DNA of 64,000 nucleotides, from contig NZ_JACNMS010000003.1 of assembly GCF_020595125.1 (NCBI RefSeq), positions 1 through 64,000 on the forward strand, in the 5' to 3' direction. Origin of the DNA: Jeotgalibacillus aurantiacus. Lineage in GTDB: Bacteria > Bacillota > Bacilli > Bacillales > Jeotgalibacillaceae. Both the position numbers and the translations under genes were made by a program. The notes under the pieces were generated by a model, which ran no database searches, was not told the origin of the DNA, and saw only the letters and a program-made list of their open reading frames with translations. Positions 51,038 through 60,236 of the stretch are shown one piece after another (within the stretch, counting starts at the first letter, position 1; each line of letters starts with the position of its first letter).

Positions 51038-51820
51038 ATGATTAATGATCCCTGGTTTACAGTGCAACAAATCGATTCACGCACATTTGCGATTAGTGAA
51101 TATGGCCATTGGGAGAAGGTTCATTCGTTTTTATTGTTAGGCGTGGAAAGAGCGATGTTAATTGATAGCGGACTTGGAATCGATAACATTAAGAGAATAA
51201 CAGACCAGCTTACGCCTTTACCTGTAGAGGTTTTTACAACACATGTTCATGTTGATCATATTGGGAGTCACGGAGAATTTGATAAGGTATACGTGCATGA
51301 ACGAGATAGAGAGTGGCTGGAAAACGGAATTTCAGGATTGCCAATCACTCAGATTAGAAAAGATATTGGTAGAGATATCACAAAGCCGACTCCTAAATCT
51401 TTTCATCCTTCAACATATCAGTCTTTTCAAGGAAAGCCCTCAGGGTTACTGGAGGACCAGCAACGTATCCATTTGGGAAATCGTGTCATAATCGTGCTAC
51501 ATACTCCAGGGCATTCACCAGGACATGTTTGTTTCTTTGATGAAACAAATGGTTACTTATTTACTGGAGATCTTCTATATGACACAACGCCGATCTATGC
51601 ATTTTATCCTTCAACGAACCCAGAGGATCTCGTTGCATCGCTTGAAAAAATAACTATGATTAATGGGGTTAACAGGATATTCGGGTCTCATAATACACTT
51701 GGCCTATCAATCAGTATTCTAGATGAAGTTAAACTTGCTGTTACACACTTGAGAAAAAATAACTTGGTTAAATTCGGAACAGGGATACATGAATTCCGAG
51801 GATTTAGTATTCAATTCTAA
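51038..51820 (+). CDS. Metallo-beta-lactamase fold hydrolase
   Basis: 260 residues with the metal motif HVHVDHIGSHGEF, HTPGHSPGH and LFTGDLLYD, typical of the glyoxalase II-like MBL group. AAAGGAGTGGTG precedes ATG 51038. Substrate unknown. Only distantly related to the other MBL protein at 48810. Confidence 0.82.
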   Translation: MINDPWFTVQQIDSRTFAISEYGHWEKVHSFLLLGVERAMLIDSGLGIDNIKRITDQLTPLPVEVFTTHVHVDHIGSHGEFDKVYVHERDREWLENGISGLPITQIRKDIGRDITKPTPKSFHPSTYQSFQGKPSGLLEDQQRIHLGNRVIIVLHTPGHSPGHVCFFDETNGYLFTGDLLYDTTPIYAFYPSTNPEDLVASLEKITMINGVNRIFGSHNTLGLSISILDEVKLAVTHLRKNNLVKFGTGIHEFRGFSIQF

Positions 51821-51844
51821 ATGAGTATGGATAAGTGCTGAGTA

Positions 51845-51898
51845 GGGACGTATATTTTGAATCTTTAGAGCTTCGAATGATTCAAAATATACGTCCCC
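51845..51898. repeat. R1 palindrome (copy 9)
   Basis: GGGACGTATATTTTGAATC pairs with GATTCAAAATATACGTCCC. 25 nt after a stop codon. Confidence 0.9.
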
Positions 51899-51938
51899 CT
51901 GTTTCACACGTTACATATCGCTAGAACGGAGAATCAAA

Positions 51939-52466
51939 ATGACACAGTATAACGCTGAGAATCAATTACAGGCCTTGTCCGACATAGGTGCAATCTCAAA
52001 AACATTAGGAATAGCGTTTTGGTTGCGTGGCGGATGGGCCATTGATTTTTTACTTGGAAGGGTTACTCGGCCGCACGATGATATTGATATAGTAACGTGG
52101 ATTGATCATCGTGAGCGTTTAGAGATAGAGCTTGAAGAGGCTGGATACGAGAAAGTGCCTGTTAAAAAAGAATTTTGTGATCGGCAATCTGATTTTCATA
52201 AAGAAGATGTAGATATTACATTTACTTATATCACTCGAACAGCGGGTGGAAACCTGATCATGAATGGATTGCCTAAATGGGTTTGGAGACCGGAGTCTTT
52301 GCTTGCTGAGACTTTTATTTTGGAAGGAATAACAGCGCAGGTGATTCACCCTAATCAGCTTTTAGAGGAAAAAGAAGTCTATGAACAAATTGGTCGTTTA
52401 CCAAGAAAAAAAGATGCAGTGAGTAAAAAGATCCTGCATCGAATCATTGATGAAAAATTGGTATAA
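51939..52466 (+). CDS. Nucleotidyltransferase (ANT(2'')/lincosamide type)
   Basis: 175 residues: FWLRGGWAIDFLLGRVTRPHDDIDIV is the nucleotidyltransferase core of the ANT(2'')-Ia and Lnu(A)-like family, with DVDITFTYI as the third acidic strand. Would inactivate an aminoglycoside or lincosamide by nucleotide transfer; substrate not certain. AACGGAGAA precedes ATG 51939. Confidence 0.78.
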   Translation: MTQYNAENQLQALSDIGAISKTLGIAFWLRGGWAIDFLLGRVTRPHDDIDIVTWIDHRERLEIELEEAGYEKVPVKKEFCDRQSDFHKEDVDITFTYITRTAGGNLIMNGLPKWVWRPESLLAETFILEGITAQVIHPNQLLEEKEVYEQIGRLPRKKDAVSKKILHRIIDEKLV

Positions 52467-52510
52467 AAGCATATGCACTTCAAAACCCTCTTCAGAAAGG
52501 AAGGCCAACC

Positions 52511-52945
52511 ATGAAAGAAACCAACTTCTCTATTCAAATCAACGCACCAAAAGAATACGTCTGGACCATCCTTTGGGAAGATGAAACCTTCCAGGACTGG
52601 GCGAGCATTGTGGACGAGGGTACTTATAAGAAAGGTACCATGAAGGAAGGGAATACGATGGAGTTCATTTCTGCTGTAAACGGCTACGGCGTTACGAGTC
52701 TGGTGGAGAATCTCCAGCCCCATGAGTTCGTCTTATTCAGGCACCGCGCTGACACAAAAGAAAGCGGGCAGCAGGAGCGGGACAACGAGTGGACCGGTGG
52801 GAAAGAGAGCTATACTCTTAGCGAGGTGAATGGCGTAACGCTTCTAGTCATCACAATGGATATCCCAAAGGAACAGGAAGAAACGTTTGCTGACCGGATT
52901 CCGAAAGCATTGGAGCGGATTAAGGAGTTGGCTGAGGGAGAATGA
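52511..52945 (+). CDS. SRPBCC/AHSA1-type ligand-binding protein
   Basis: 144 residues with the START-like pattern FSIQINAPKEYVWTILWEDE and a C-terminal helix RIPKALERIKELAEGE. Binds hydrophobic ligands; role unknown. GAAAGGAAGG precedes ATG 52511. Confidence 0.72.
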   Translation: MKETNFSIQINAPKEYVWTILWEDETFQDWASIVDEGTYKKGTMKEGNTMEFISAVNGYGVTSLVENLQPHEFVLFRHRADTKESGQQERDNEWTGGKESYTLSEVNGVTLLVITMDIPKEQEETFADRIPKALERIKELAEGE

Positions 52946-53001
52946 AAGAGTGTAGAGTTGTGGTCTGTCTCTGAGGTCTACGCCATTTAAAGGAGAGTAA
53001 A

Positions 53002-53571
53002 ATGATCATTAGAAGATACACGAAAGATGATGAAAAGGGCTGGCTGCGCTGCCGGGTTTTGTCATTTTTGAATACAGCTTATTATGACAATGTGTTGAAG
53101 GAGAAGGAGGTTTATGATCATCCTTCGATTGAATTGGTAGCAATCAGGGATAATCAGGTTGTGGGTTTGATTGATGTTGAGTACGAAAAAGAAGCGAAGT
53201 CTGTTTGTACCTCAAGGGACCGTCCGGGAGGCATGATCTGGCACATTGCGGTTCACCCTGACTATCAGCGTCAGGGGATTGGTGAAAAGCTTTTAGAGGC
53301 TGTCGTGGAGGAAACAAAACGGTTGAACCTGACCTATTTAGAGGCTTGGACGAGAGATGACGTCTGGGTTCAAAAGTGGTATGAAAAAATGAGCTTTGAA
53401 CAGACAACTTCTTATTATCATTTGTATTTTGAAGGGAATGAGATTTCGTCTGATAAAGTAGAAAAGCTTTATACTGTGACAATGTTTGCACATTACATGG
53501 GGAGTGATGTGCAGCAATTTGATCATTTGAAAAGGAAGCATCTTTGTGTTTGTTATGTCAGGGAACTATAA
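53002..53571 (+). CDS. GNAT family N-acetyltransferase
   Basis: 189 residues. Acetyl-CoA site IAVHPDYQRQGIGEKLLEAV. After residue ~130 the protein continues with a tail not typical of the fold. AAAGGAGAG precedes ATG 53002. Substrate unknown. Confidence 0.82.
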   Translation: MIIRRYTKDDEKGWLRCRVLSFLNTAYYDNVLKEKEVYDHPSIELVAIRDNQVVGLIDVEYEKEAKSVCTSRDRPGGMIWHIAVHPDYQRQGIGEKLLEAVVEETKRLNLTYLEAWTRDDVWVQKWYEKMSFEQTTSYYHLYFEGNEISSDKVEKLYTVTMFAHYMGSDVQQFDHLKRKHLCVCYVREL

Positions 53572-53582
53572 AAGATTTAAGT

Positions 53583-53620
53583 GGGGACGTATCTGCTGAA
53601 TCATTCGAATAGCGAATGAA
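53583..53620. repeat. R1 left-half copy
   Basis: GGGGACGTATCTGCTGAATC plus ATTCGAATAGCGAATGAAAC; outer right arm missing. 12 nt after a stop. Confidence 0.6.
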
Positions 53621-53675
53621 ACAAGTTCTACATTCTTTTGTGTTAATAAAGGGGATGAACGGGAGGAGACATAGC

Positions 53676-54374
53676 ATGAAAATCGCATTAATCGGTGACA
53701 GTTTAACAGAGGGACGTCCTGGCGTTTCTTTTATAAAATTTTTAAAGGAAACATTTCCAACGGTTACTTTTGACAACTTAGGCAAGCCTGGAGAGTCAGT
53801 TAAAAGTCTACATTCTAGATTATTAAAAACCAAATTAGATTCTGATTGTGATCTTGCCTTCGTTTGGATTGGTGTAAACGATGTTTATACTAAATTATTG
53901 AAGGTGCAAGCACAGCCAGTGACGAAAAATCATGAAGAATTTAAAGATCTTTACGAAGAAATCCTGAATATAGTACTTGGATCTTCCAAAAATATTGTAG
54001 CAGTTTCACCAGCACTAGTGGGTGAGACGAACAATTTAGCTAACAAAGAAATAAAAGAATTAACCGCCATCATTGAATCTATCGTGAATAGAACGGCAAA
54101 CACCAGCTTTGTAAATATTTATTCCGTGTTTGAAGAACGTTTAGCTAAGGTCAATAGTTCTGACTACATCAGCACGAAGGTGTTAACAGTCATGAAAGAT
54201 GTATTGTTTTATAAAAAGAACGCCCGAATTGATAAATTATCTAAAAAAAGGGGATTAAATTTTACTTTAGATGGCATTCATTTAAATAGTTCCGGTGCTC
54301 GAATTGTGGCAGAAATAGACGCATCAGCTATCGACAAGTTTTTCTACATCAATCACAGTGTTATAAAAGAATAA
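53676..54374 (+). CDS. SGNH/GDSL hydrolase
   Basis: 232 residues with all four blocks: IGDSLTEG (Ser), GKPGES (Gly), GVNDVY (Asn) and DGIHLN (Asp-His). Esterase/lipase type; substrate unknown. ATG 53676 follows GGGAGGAG; the upstream in-frame ATG at 53616 lies in the R1 fragment. Confidence 0.85.
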   Translation: MKIALIGDSLTEGRPGVSFIKFLKETFPTVTFDNLGKPGESVKSLHSRLLKTKLDSDCDLAFVWIGVNDVYTKLLKVQAQPVTKNHEEFKDLYEEILNIVLGSSKNIVAVSPALVGETNNLANKEIKELTAIIESIVNRTANTSFVNIYSVFEERLAKVNSSDYISTKVLTVMKDVLFYKKNARIDKLSKKRGLNFTLDGIHLNSSGARIVAEIDASAIDKFFYINHSVIKE

Positions 54375-54498
54375 TGGGGTAGTGCGGTAAGTTGTATTGA
54401 TGGCGTACATAAAAAAATTCGTTATACAAATAATTTTTAATGTTCTTTACTTTAATGCTCAATTTGAAATTTGATAAAACAGAATGTGAGAGGATCCA

Positions 54499-54951
54499 AT
54501 GCAAAAGAAACCGACTGTAGTCATCCTATTAATCGTAGTGTTAGGCTTGTCTTTATTATCCGTTTTTCAATATAGAGAGCTGGCGGCTGCACAGAAAAAC
54601 CAGGAGAATAACGTGCTGGATGCTCTTGGATTAATGGATACTTCTTATGTGAAATTTATGGAATTTGAAAATAACCTACTTACTGATAATCCGACTGATG
54701 AGCAAATGCAGGACTATGAATGTATCAGGGAAGTACTCATCAGCTATTCTCAGACAATCATGAACTTGACCTATATAAATGGGGAAGTGGATGACGACTA
54801 TGTTGAATTTCATTATGCCCTGGCCACGCTGACTCAGAATTTCGGATCCGCGGGCACATCTGAAGAACGTCAGGAAATTCATGATGAGGTAGAAGAGTGG
54901 TATAGCCGTTTTCAGGACATTGTGGAGCGGTTAAGCGCAGAGTATGATTGA
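54499..54951 (+). CDS. Hypothetical signal-anchored protein
   Basis: 150 residues: membrane anchor (TVVILLIVVLGLSLLSVFQY) and an acidic helical domain (YVKFMEFENNLLTDNPTDEQ). GAGAGGA precedes ATG 54499. No family recognised. Confidence 0.6.
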   Translation: MQKKPTVVILLIVVLGLSLLSVFQYRELAAAQKNQENNVLDALGLMDTSYVKFMEFENNLLTDNPTDEQMQDYECIREVLISYSQTIMNLTYINGEVDDDYVEFHYALATLTQNFGSAGTSEERQEIHDEVEEWYSRFQDIVERLSAEYD

Positions 54952-54968
54952 CGAGAAAGGAATTTCAA

Positions 54969-55490
54969 ATGACATACTTTCAAGATGAAATTCTGATGAT
55001 CCGATCAATGATGGAACAGGATCCGGAGAAGTTCGTTGAGGCTTTCAAGAAGCAGGGGTGGGATAAACCACTCGAATTATATAAAAGATATTTTGTTCAG
55101 CAGTCCAGAAAAGAATTGTACGTCCTAGTGGCCGAGGTAAATCAGCAGGTTGCGGGTTACGTGATCCTGCTTCCTTTTGCAAAATCAGGACCATTTGCTG
55201 CAATGAATGTACCAGAAATCGCGGATTTAAATGTCTTAATGAGCTATCAAAAAAGCGGGATCGGAAATAAGCTGATGGACGTAACAGAAGCATTAGCTAA
55301 AGAAAAAAGCAATGCTGTGTCATTGGCAGTCGGTCTGCACTCGGGCTATGGCACTGCACAGAGAATGTATGTTAAACGGGGTTACCTCCCTGAAGGATCA
55401 GGCGTCTGGTACAAAGGAGAGCCGTTAGAGCAATATGCGAAATGTGAGAATGATGATGACTTGGTGCTTTATTTTATAAAAAAATTATAA
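54969..55490 (+). CDS. GNAT family N-acetyltransferase
   Basis: 173 residues. VAEVNQQVAGYVILLPF and LNVLMSYQKSGIGNKLMDVT give the GNAT fold with an acetyl-CoA loop (QKSGIG), and AQRMYVKRGYLPEG is the usual C-terminal motif. ATG 54969 follows AAAGGAAT. 17 nt after the preceding gene. Confidence 0.8.
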   Translation: MTYFQDEILMIRSMMEQDPEKFVEAFKKQGWDKPLELYKRYFVQQSRKELYVLVAEVNQQVAGYVILLPFAKSGPFAAMNVPEIADLNVLMSYQKSGIGNKLMDVTEALAKEKSNAVSLAVGLHSGYGTAQRMYVKRGYLPEGSGVWYKGEPLEQYAKCENDDDLVLYFIKKL

Positions 55491-55564
55491 GGGGATGGGT
55501 GACATGATGAATCAGGCAGCTGATGAATCTTCGCCTGCCCTTTTTGTTTTAGGAGCTGATACAT

Positions 55565-55747
55565 GTGAGAGAATTAGTATTATCAAAAAAGTTCACCCCG
55601 GTCTATTTTATTGTCGGAATACTGGCTGTCATCCTATTTCGAGCGATTGAGCTTTCAGCGCTGGAAATTTTCATGTTGACCTTTTCGTGTTTTTTAGTAG
55701 GGATCATTTCGTTTTTGCAGAATTTTGTGTTTAAAAATAAAGAGTAA
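55565..55747 (+). CDS. Small two-TM membrane protein
   Basis: 60 residues: segments VYFIVGILAVILFRAIEL and IFMLTFSCFLVGIISFLQ. GTG 55565 follows TAGGAG. Function unknown. Confidence 0.55.
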   Translation: MRELVLSKKFTPVYFIVGILAVILFRAIELSALEIFMLTFSCFLVGIISFLQNFVFKNKE

Positions 55748-55859
55748 ATGCAGGTATCGACTAATATATAAACCGATTACTTATGAATTCAATTCCATAA
55801 AATTACTTCATAAATCAATAAATGGGACGATATGTAAAATAAAGAAGGGAGGGAACCGT

Positions 55860-56660
55860 TTGAATATCAATAAAACAGGATTTAGCACTGATCATGCGAT
55901 TTCATTAACGAATACATTTTCCAGTCAGCGTGAGGACGTAAAAAAGATTGAAGAAAAAGCAAGAGAACAAATAAAAAATAAACCCGTTGACCAGTTTGCA
56001 AGAGCTGACTCAGGAGCGCCTGTCAACTTAACAGCAACAGTAGTCGAGCTTTATAACCGCGAGAAGTTTAATTTCATTATAGGTATAAATGAAATGAGTA
56101 TTGATGACAAGAGAACAATTATGAATCTGATCGAAAAAACAACACAAAAAGCCAGTGCAGGGAATGGTGATTATTTTCAAATGGAGCGCGCCCAGACAGG
56201 TATGCAATTACAGCTGATTGCAGAAAAACTTATTCCTGAAAAATATCAGGAGCAAATGCAACAGGCGATCAAGGATTATCAGGAGGAAGAGTTCAATCAT
56301 GCTAAGAGCTCTTATGAACAAATGATCACTAAATTCGAGAACGACAAAAGTGATGTAGGGCAAAGAATGTTTGCAAGGTTTACAGCAGCTTTACCAATAT
56401 TCATTGCTCAGGAAGAGAAAGTGAGAAGTTTTTATCAGGATATCGACCTGTCAAATCCATCCAAACTGGCAGAATCCTTTGAAAAAGCACTGGCCCATAT
56501 GGGGGATGAACAAAAGAAAAGCATGACTCATGATGAGATCATCAAGGCTGACCAAGAAGCGCTGCGTACTAAATGGAACGAGTTCACTTCTATATTTCCA
56601 AGGCTCCAATCGTTTCAATTGCCGACTGCTCAAAAGGCTGTGTACGATTTTTCTGTTTAA
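55860..56660 (+). CDS. Hypothetical helical protein
   Basis: 266 residues from TTG 55860 behind GGGAGGG; soluble, helical and Gln/Glu/Lys-rich (KIEEKAREQIKNKPVDQF; EKYQEQMQQAIKDYQEEEF). No membrane segment or signal. Not recognised. Confidence 0.6.
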   Translation: MNINKTGFSTDHAISLTNTFSSQREDVKKIEEKAREQIKNKPVDQFARADSGAPVNLTATVVELYNREKFNFIIGINEMSIDDKRTIMNLIEKTTQKASAGNGDYFQMERAQTGMQLQLIAEKLIPEKYQEQMQQAIKDYQEEEFNHAKSSYEQMITKFENDKSDVGQRMFARFTAALPIFIAQEEKVRSFYQDIDLSNPSKLAESFEKALAHMGDEQKKSMTHDEIIKADQEALRTKWNEFTSIFPRLQSFQLPTAQKAVYDFSV

Positions 56661-56666
56661 GATCAA

Positions 56667-56702
56667 TGGGACGTGAATCTTATTTCATTTGATTATCGTC
56701 CC
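56667..56702. repeat. R2-like fragment
   Basis: GGGACGTGAATCTTATTTCATTTG and a GTCCCCC end; begins a few nt after the stop at 56660. Confidence 0.4.
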
Positions 56703-56709
56703 CCGTTAT

Positions 56710-57039
56710 TCAATCATTCCCCGGAGCCTTCTGCAATAAATGCCTTTCTCCTTCTCTATCCTCCACAATAATAAAATCCGTATCATTTTTAACGGAATAA
56801 ATTATAGACCCTTCTTCAAAAAAGTTGGATTCATTATTATTTGGAAATACATCAGCTGGTACTTTTTTTACGACATTTCTAATCGCGTTTTGCACCTCAT
56901 AATCCGCTATATCTTCTTCGGTACCGCCGTATTCAATATCATTCACGACCACAATTTGTGCGAAGCTTTCTGGAGGGTTCGTCTGGTTGCATGCTGCTAG
57001 AAATAGGATGCAGCATAACAATACGCCAGTTTTTCTCAT
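56710..57039 (-). CDS. Putative lipoprotein
   Basis: 109 residues, signal peptide with lipobox LAAC (MRKTGVLLCCILFLAAC), then a small soluble domain. Lipid-anchored outside the membrane. ATG 57039 has a GGAG-like site upstream. Function unknown. Confidence 0.65.
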   Translation of the reverse strand: MRKTGVLLCCILFLAACNQTNPPESFAQIVVVNDIEYGGTEEDIADYEVQNAIRNVVKKVPADVFPNNNESNFFEEGSIIYSVKNDTDFIIVEDREGERHLLQKAPGND

Positions 57040-57127
57040 TTAAAGTTCACTCCGTTTCAGGGAAATTAAAAATGATAGATCTTTTACTATGACTAAATGA
57101 GAGCATCTCATAAGCGTGTTCGTTTAA

Positions 57128-57379
57128 TTACTCTCCGAAAGAAGCGGCATATCCAAATAAGATGAAGATAAAAATGAGTATATCCACGGAGCTGACTGCC
57201 AGTGCTATGGTGGGGAGAATCCTGGGTTTATTACTTTCTTTTTTAAAACTCCAAACACCAAAAATAAGGCCAAGAATCGCTGTGATGGGAGTAAACTGAA
57301 GAAAAACCACGATCGCACCAAAGCCATTGCTGGTAAGAGCCATTGTGACAAATAAAATAAGTTGGAAAATAAAGAGCAA
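57128..57379 (-). CDS. Small membrane protein, start uncertain
   Basis: 83 residues from TTG 57379 with three membrane segments. The frame is open for 18 codons further upstream (SLQGKITIGILL) without an ATG/GTG, and no SD is well placed, so the true 5' end may be lost. No family named. Confidence 0.45.
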   Translation of the reverse strand: MLFIFQLILFVTMALTSNGFGAIVVFLQFTPITAILGLIFGVWSFKKESNKPRILPTIALAVSSVDILIFIFILFGYAASFGE

Positions 57380-57572
57380 TAATATACCAATAGTGATCTT
57401 GCCCTGTAAGGAAATAGGCTTATGATCAGTCCTTTACTTAGGATGTTGATGAGTTATTGGAGGATTTTTTGGTTAAATTCAGCTTACCATATCGAGGTGG
57501 TAATTGCTGTTTGAAGGAAAATTTGACTTTGAGCTGCAGGATGATGAGAGATAGATAAGTCTCTATTTATAA

Positions 57573-57619
57573 GGAATCGGGTGGTGGAAGGCAACGGATT
57601 TATAGTCCCAGCTTGACTA
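57573..57619 (+). repeat. 47-bp direct repeat, left copy
   Basis: Starts GGAATCGGGTGGTGGAAGGC and ends CCCAGCTTGACTA. Identical over 47 bp to 62675-62721. Between the copies lie an ABC exporter and an ABC-F gene. The gap 57380-57896 otherwise holds an R2 palindrome and a leader. Confidence 0.9.
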
Positions 57620-57629
57620 GGAAACCTGT

Positions 57630-57682
57630 GGACGTAGATCTTGCTTCATTCGATCAACGAATAAAACAAGATCTACGTTCCC
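57630..57682. repeat. R2 palindrome, complete copy
   Basis: GGACGTAGATCTTG (57630-57643) pairs with CAAGATCTACGTTC (57668-57681): a full-length member showing that the R2 left-arm copies elsewhere are halves of a palindrome. Confidence 0.8.
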
Positions 57683-57740
57683 GTTTCGCTTAATTGAAAA
57701 TAATGGTTTAGACTCTATCAATTAGTATTTTTATTTGGTA

Positions 57741-57870
57741 TATTTTAGGTGTGTTATAAAAGGAGGGCACACTATTTAAATTTATAATAAGTCATTTTAC
57801 CAGTGTAAAATGACGTTTTACTATTATAAAAACCACCTGAAAATACTTGTTTTAATAGTAACAAAAGGTA
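57741..57870 (+). promoter_or_regulatory. Structured leader of the ABC exporter operon
   Basis: An AAAGGAGGG without a following start codon, a 10-bp hairpin GTCATTTTAC/GTAAAATGAC with a CAGT loop (57793-57816) followed by GTTTTAC, and a second inverted repeat TTACTATTA...TAATAGTAA. Could be an attenuator. Weak evidence. Confidence 0.4.
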
Positions 57871-57896
57871 CATTAAACATTTAAGGAGAAGATAAA

Positions 57897-58661
57897 ATGT
57901 ATAATGTTGTTTCTGCAGAAGTGAAAAAATTGAAATTGCCATACATCATCAGCATATTGATTGCGATTCTATATGCTGGTTTAATGATTATTCCTTACAC
58001 ATCTGGATATAGTTATAATCATAACATTGAAATTTGGGAAGAATCTACAGGGTTATTTGTTGTTATTTTTCCGTTGTTTGCAGTTCTGCCAACGATTTGG
58101 CTTATGTACTTTGAAAGAAAAGATGGGTTTATTCATTATACTCAAATTAGAATATCCAGAAGTAAATATATTTTGACCAAGTGGCTGGTTGCTTCGACGG
58201 GTGGCGCATTGATTGTCTTTTTGGCTTCTATCACCGGTTTAATGATCGCCTTGTTTTTTGTTCCTGCAGTTGAACCATTTGGTGATGATTACGCACTTCA
58301 GAATTTCGGTGGATCTTATTATGTCAATCACCCACTGTTGTACGGCTTAGTTTTAAGTTTGTGGCGTATGACACTTGGGTTCCTGGTGGCTACATTTGGT
58401 TTCGTTCTTGCTTTATTTGTGAATAACATATTCGTTATTTTAACAGGACCTTTTGTATATGCAGTACTTGAAAATTTTATTTTATCCATTTTGGGCGTTC
58501 CTTTTTATCGCTTATCCACTTCTTTTGGTCCACACACGTTATCGCAGGATGCTATTACTGTTCCTCGTCTACTGACGGGTCCCATCATACTCATTGTCAT
58601 GATCATAGTCGTTTACCTTTATTTTAAATACATAAAGAAAGTATCGATTTATGAGAAATAA
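57897..58661 (+). CDS. ABC-2-type exporter permease
   Basis: 254 residues with about six membrane segments. Starts MYNVVSAEVKKLKLPYIISI, like lantibiotic-immunity or bacitracin-type permeases. AAGGAGA precedes ATG 57897. First gene of a permease-permease-ATPase operon. Confidence 0.78.
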   Translation: MYNVVSAEVKKLKLPYIISILIAILYAGLMIIPYTSGYSYNHNIEIWEESTGLFVVIFPLFAVLPTIWLMYFERKDGFIHYTQIRISRSKYILTKWLVASTGGALIVFLASITGLMIALFFVPAVEPFGDDYALQNFGGSYYVNHPLLYGLVLSLWRMTLGFLVATFGFVLALFVNNIFVILTGPFVYAVLENFILSILGVPFYRLSTSFGPHTLSQDAITVPRLLTGPIILIVMIIVVYLYFKYIKKVSIYEK

Positions 58662-58685
58662 GGTCAAAAGGGGTAATAAGGTCTG

Positions 58686-60224
58686 ATGATAATAAGCTTG
58701 ATTAAAAGAAATCTTGATGAGTTTTTTTATAGTAAAATATGGATGTTGGTTATTGTTTGTATCGTCTACACTTTTTATTCTGTACAAATAAAAAGTGTAG
58801 CGATCAGCTTCAATATTGATTACTGGGAATACTTTCTTTTATCTATGTCAGACCAGTATTATACTATCTATTTTATGATGCTCAGCTTTTTATTAATGAT
58901 TTTTTATGTGTTTAAAAAGAGCGAAGAAATAGTGTGGATTAGAGCGGGTACTTATTTCAGGTTTTTTGTATCGAATATTTTATCTGTGGCAAGTATATCA
59001 GCTGCTTTTGTAGCCGTTCATGTTTTGATTACATTAGTTATGGGCCTTGGCTTAAGTGTAAATAATACTTACACTGTTCTTCCTGATGACAGCAGATTTA
59101 CATTCAGTTTATTTGCTTCCTATTTTGATACGCCTTTCCTGGCTGCGATGGGGACAGTTATTTACTTGATATTCGGTCTGACATTTCTAGGGGTGCTGTT
59201 TCTCTTTTTAAAACAGTACTTTAAAGATATTCAAGTTATATTAATATTGATAGTCGTTTTTATTAGTGTGTTATTAAGTCTGAGATCGGATTTGGATCAA
59301 ACTTTTCCTTATTTATTCTTTAATAATTTTCTTATCCTGCACCATGCAACGAGTTTATTAGATCATCAATATTACAGATTTTTTATTGTTGGTTCTTTAT
59401 CTTCGATGATTGGTATGTGGATCATAAAGAATTACTGGAATAAAACAATAGATGGACGTTTGAGCAAGTTTCGACTTAGATTCATGGATAAGTGGAATCT
59501 GAGTATGCTTCTTTCCAGAAAAAACGTGACGTTTATTATTCTTTTATTGGTTTTCACCCCAATTGCAACTCTTTTAAAAGGGAATGACATAACGACATTT
59601 TATGGGCTGCTGTATTCTCAGTTTGCTGGGCATGGAACTGGTTACTTTTTTTATTTGAATTTCCTCCAGATGATTATATTTAACGGTATACCTTTGTACA
59701 TTCTATGCTATTTTATCGAAAGTGAAGGTATCAAAAGAAGCTATTTACTACTCATCAGAATGAAATATAAAAAGTCTTGGGTGGAATCTTTAGTAAGATC
59801 CGGTTCACTATTTATTGCACTATATGTAACTTTTACGATTGGGATTATTTTGATCACGTCTTTGATCTTTGGTTTATCATTTGCGGTTGATGATGGTGTC
59901 AGTATTTTAGGATCTTCTTTAATGATCGTGACTTTAAAAATAGCAGAACTGATTTTTTGCTTTCTCTGTATTTTTCTTCTGTACTGTTATACAAAAAGTG
60001 TCATATTTAGTTTTCTGTCGGTGATCTTTTCCTACCTGTTATGTGTTTTCACCGGAGCAATCATCCGGTATCTCCCGTTTGGCATGTCTTCTTTAGAGAG
60101 GATACGGGAATTCTCCGGCAGTGGTGATCTTTCTTTTTTTACTTCATTCATCATCCTCAGTTTGGGGTGTCTAATACTATATCAGGTCATCAAGAAAAAT
60201 GCTTTATACAGAATCTATCAATAA
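58686..60224 (+). CDS. ABC exporter permease, large
   Basis: 512 residues with about 12 membrane segments, probably two fused permease halves. AAAGGGG lies upstream of ATG 58686. Together with the 254-residue permease and the ATPase it forms one exporter; substrate unknown (drug, peptide or lipid). Confidence 0.72.
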   Translation: MIISLIKRNLDEFFYSKIWMLVIVCIVYTFYSVQIKSVAISFNIDYWEYFLLSMSDQYYTIYFMMLSFLLMIFYVFKKSEEIVWIRAGTYFRFFVSNILSVASISAAFVAVHVLITLVMGLGLSVNNTYTVLPDDSRFTFSLFASYFDTPFLAAMGTVIYLIFGLTFLGVLFLFLKQYFKDIQVILILIVVFISVLLSLRSDLDQTFPYLFFNNFLILHHATSLLDHQYYRFFIVGSLSSMIGMWIIKNYWNKTIDGRLSKFRLRFMDKWNLSMLLSRKNVTFIILLLVFTPIATLLKGNDITTFYGLLYSQFAGHGTGYFFYLNFLQMIIFNGIPLYILCYFIESEGIKRSYLLLIRMKYKKSWVESLVRSGSLFIALYVTFTIGIILITSLIFGLSFAVDDGVSILGSSLMIVTLKIAELIFCFLCIFLLYCYTKSVIFSFLSVIFSYLLCVFTGAIIRYLPFGMSSLERIREFSGSGDLSFFTSFIILSLGCLILYQVIKKNALYRIYQ

Positions 60225-60236
60225 AGGGTGTTTTAA

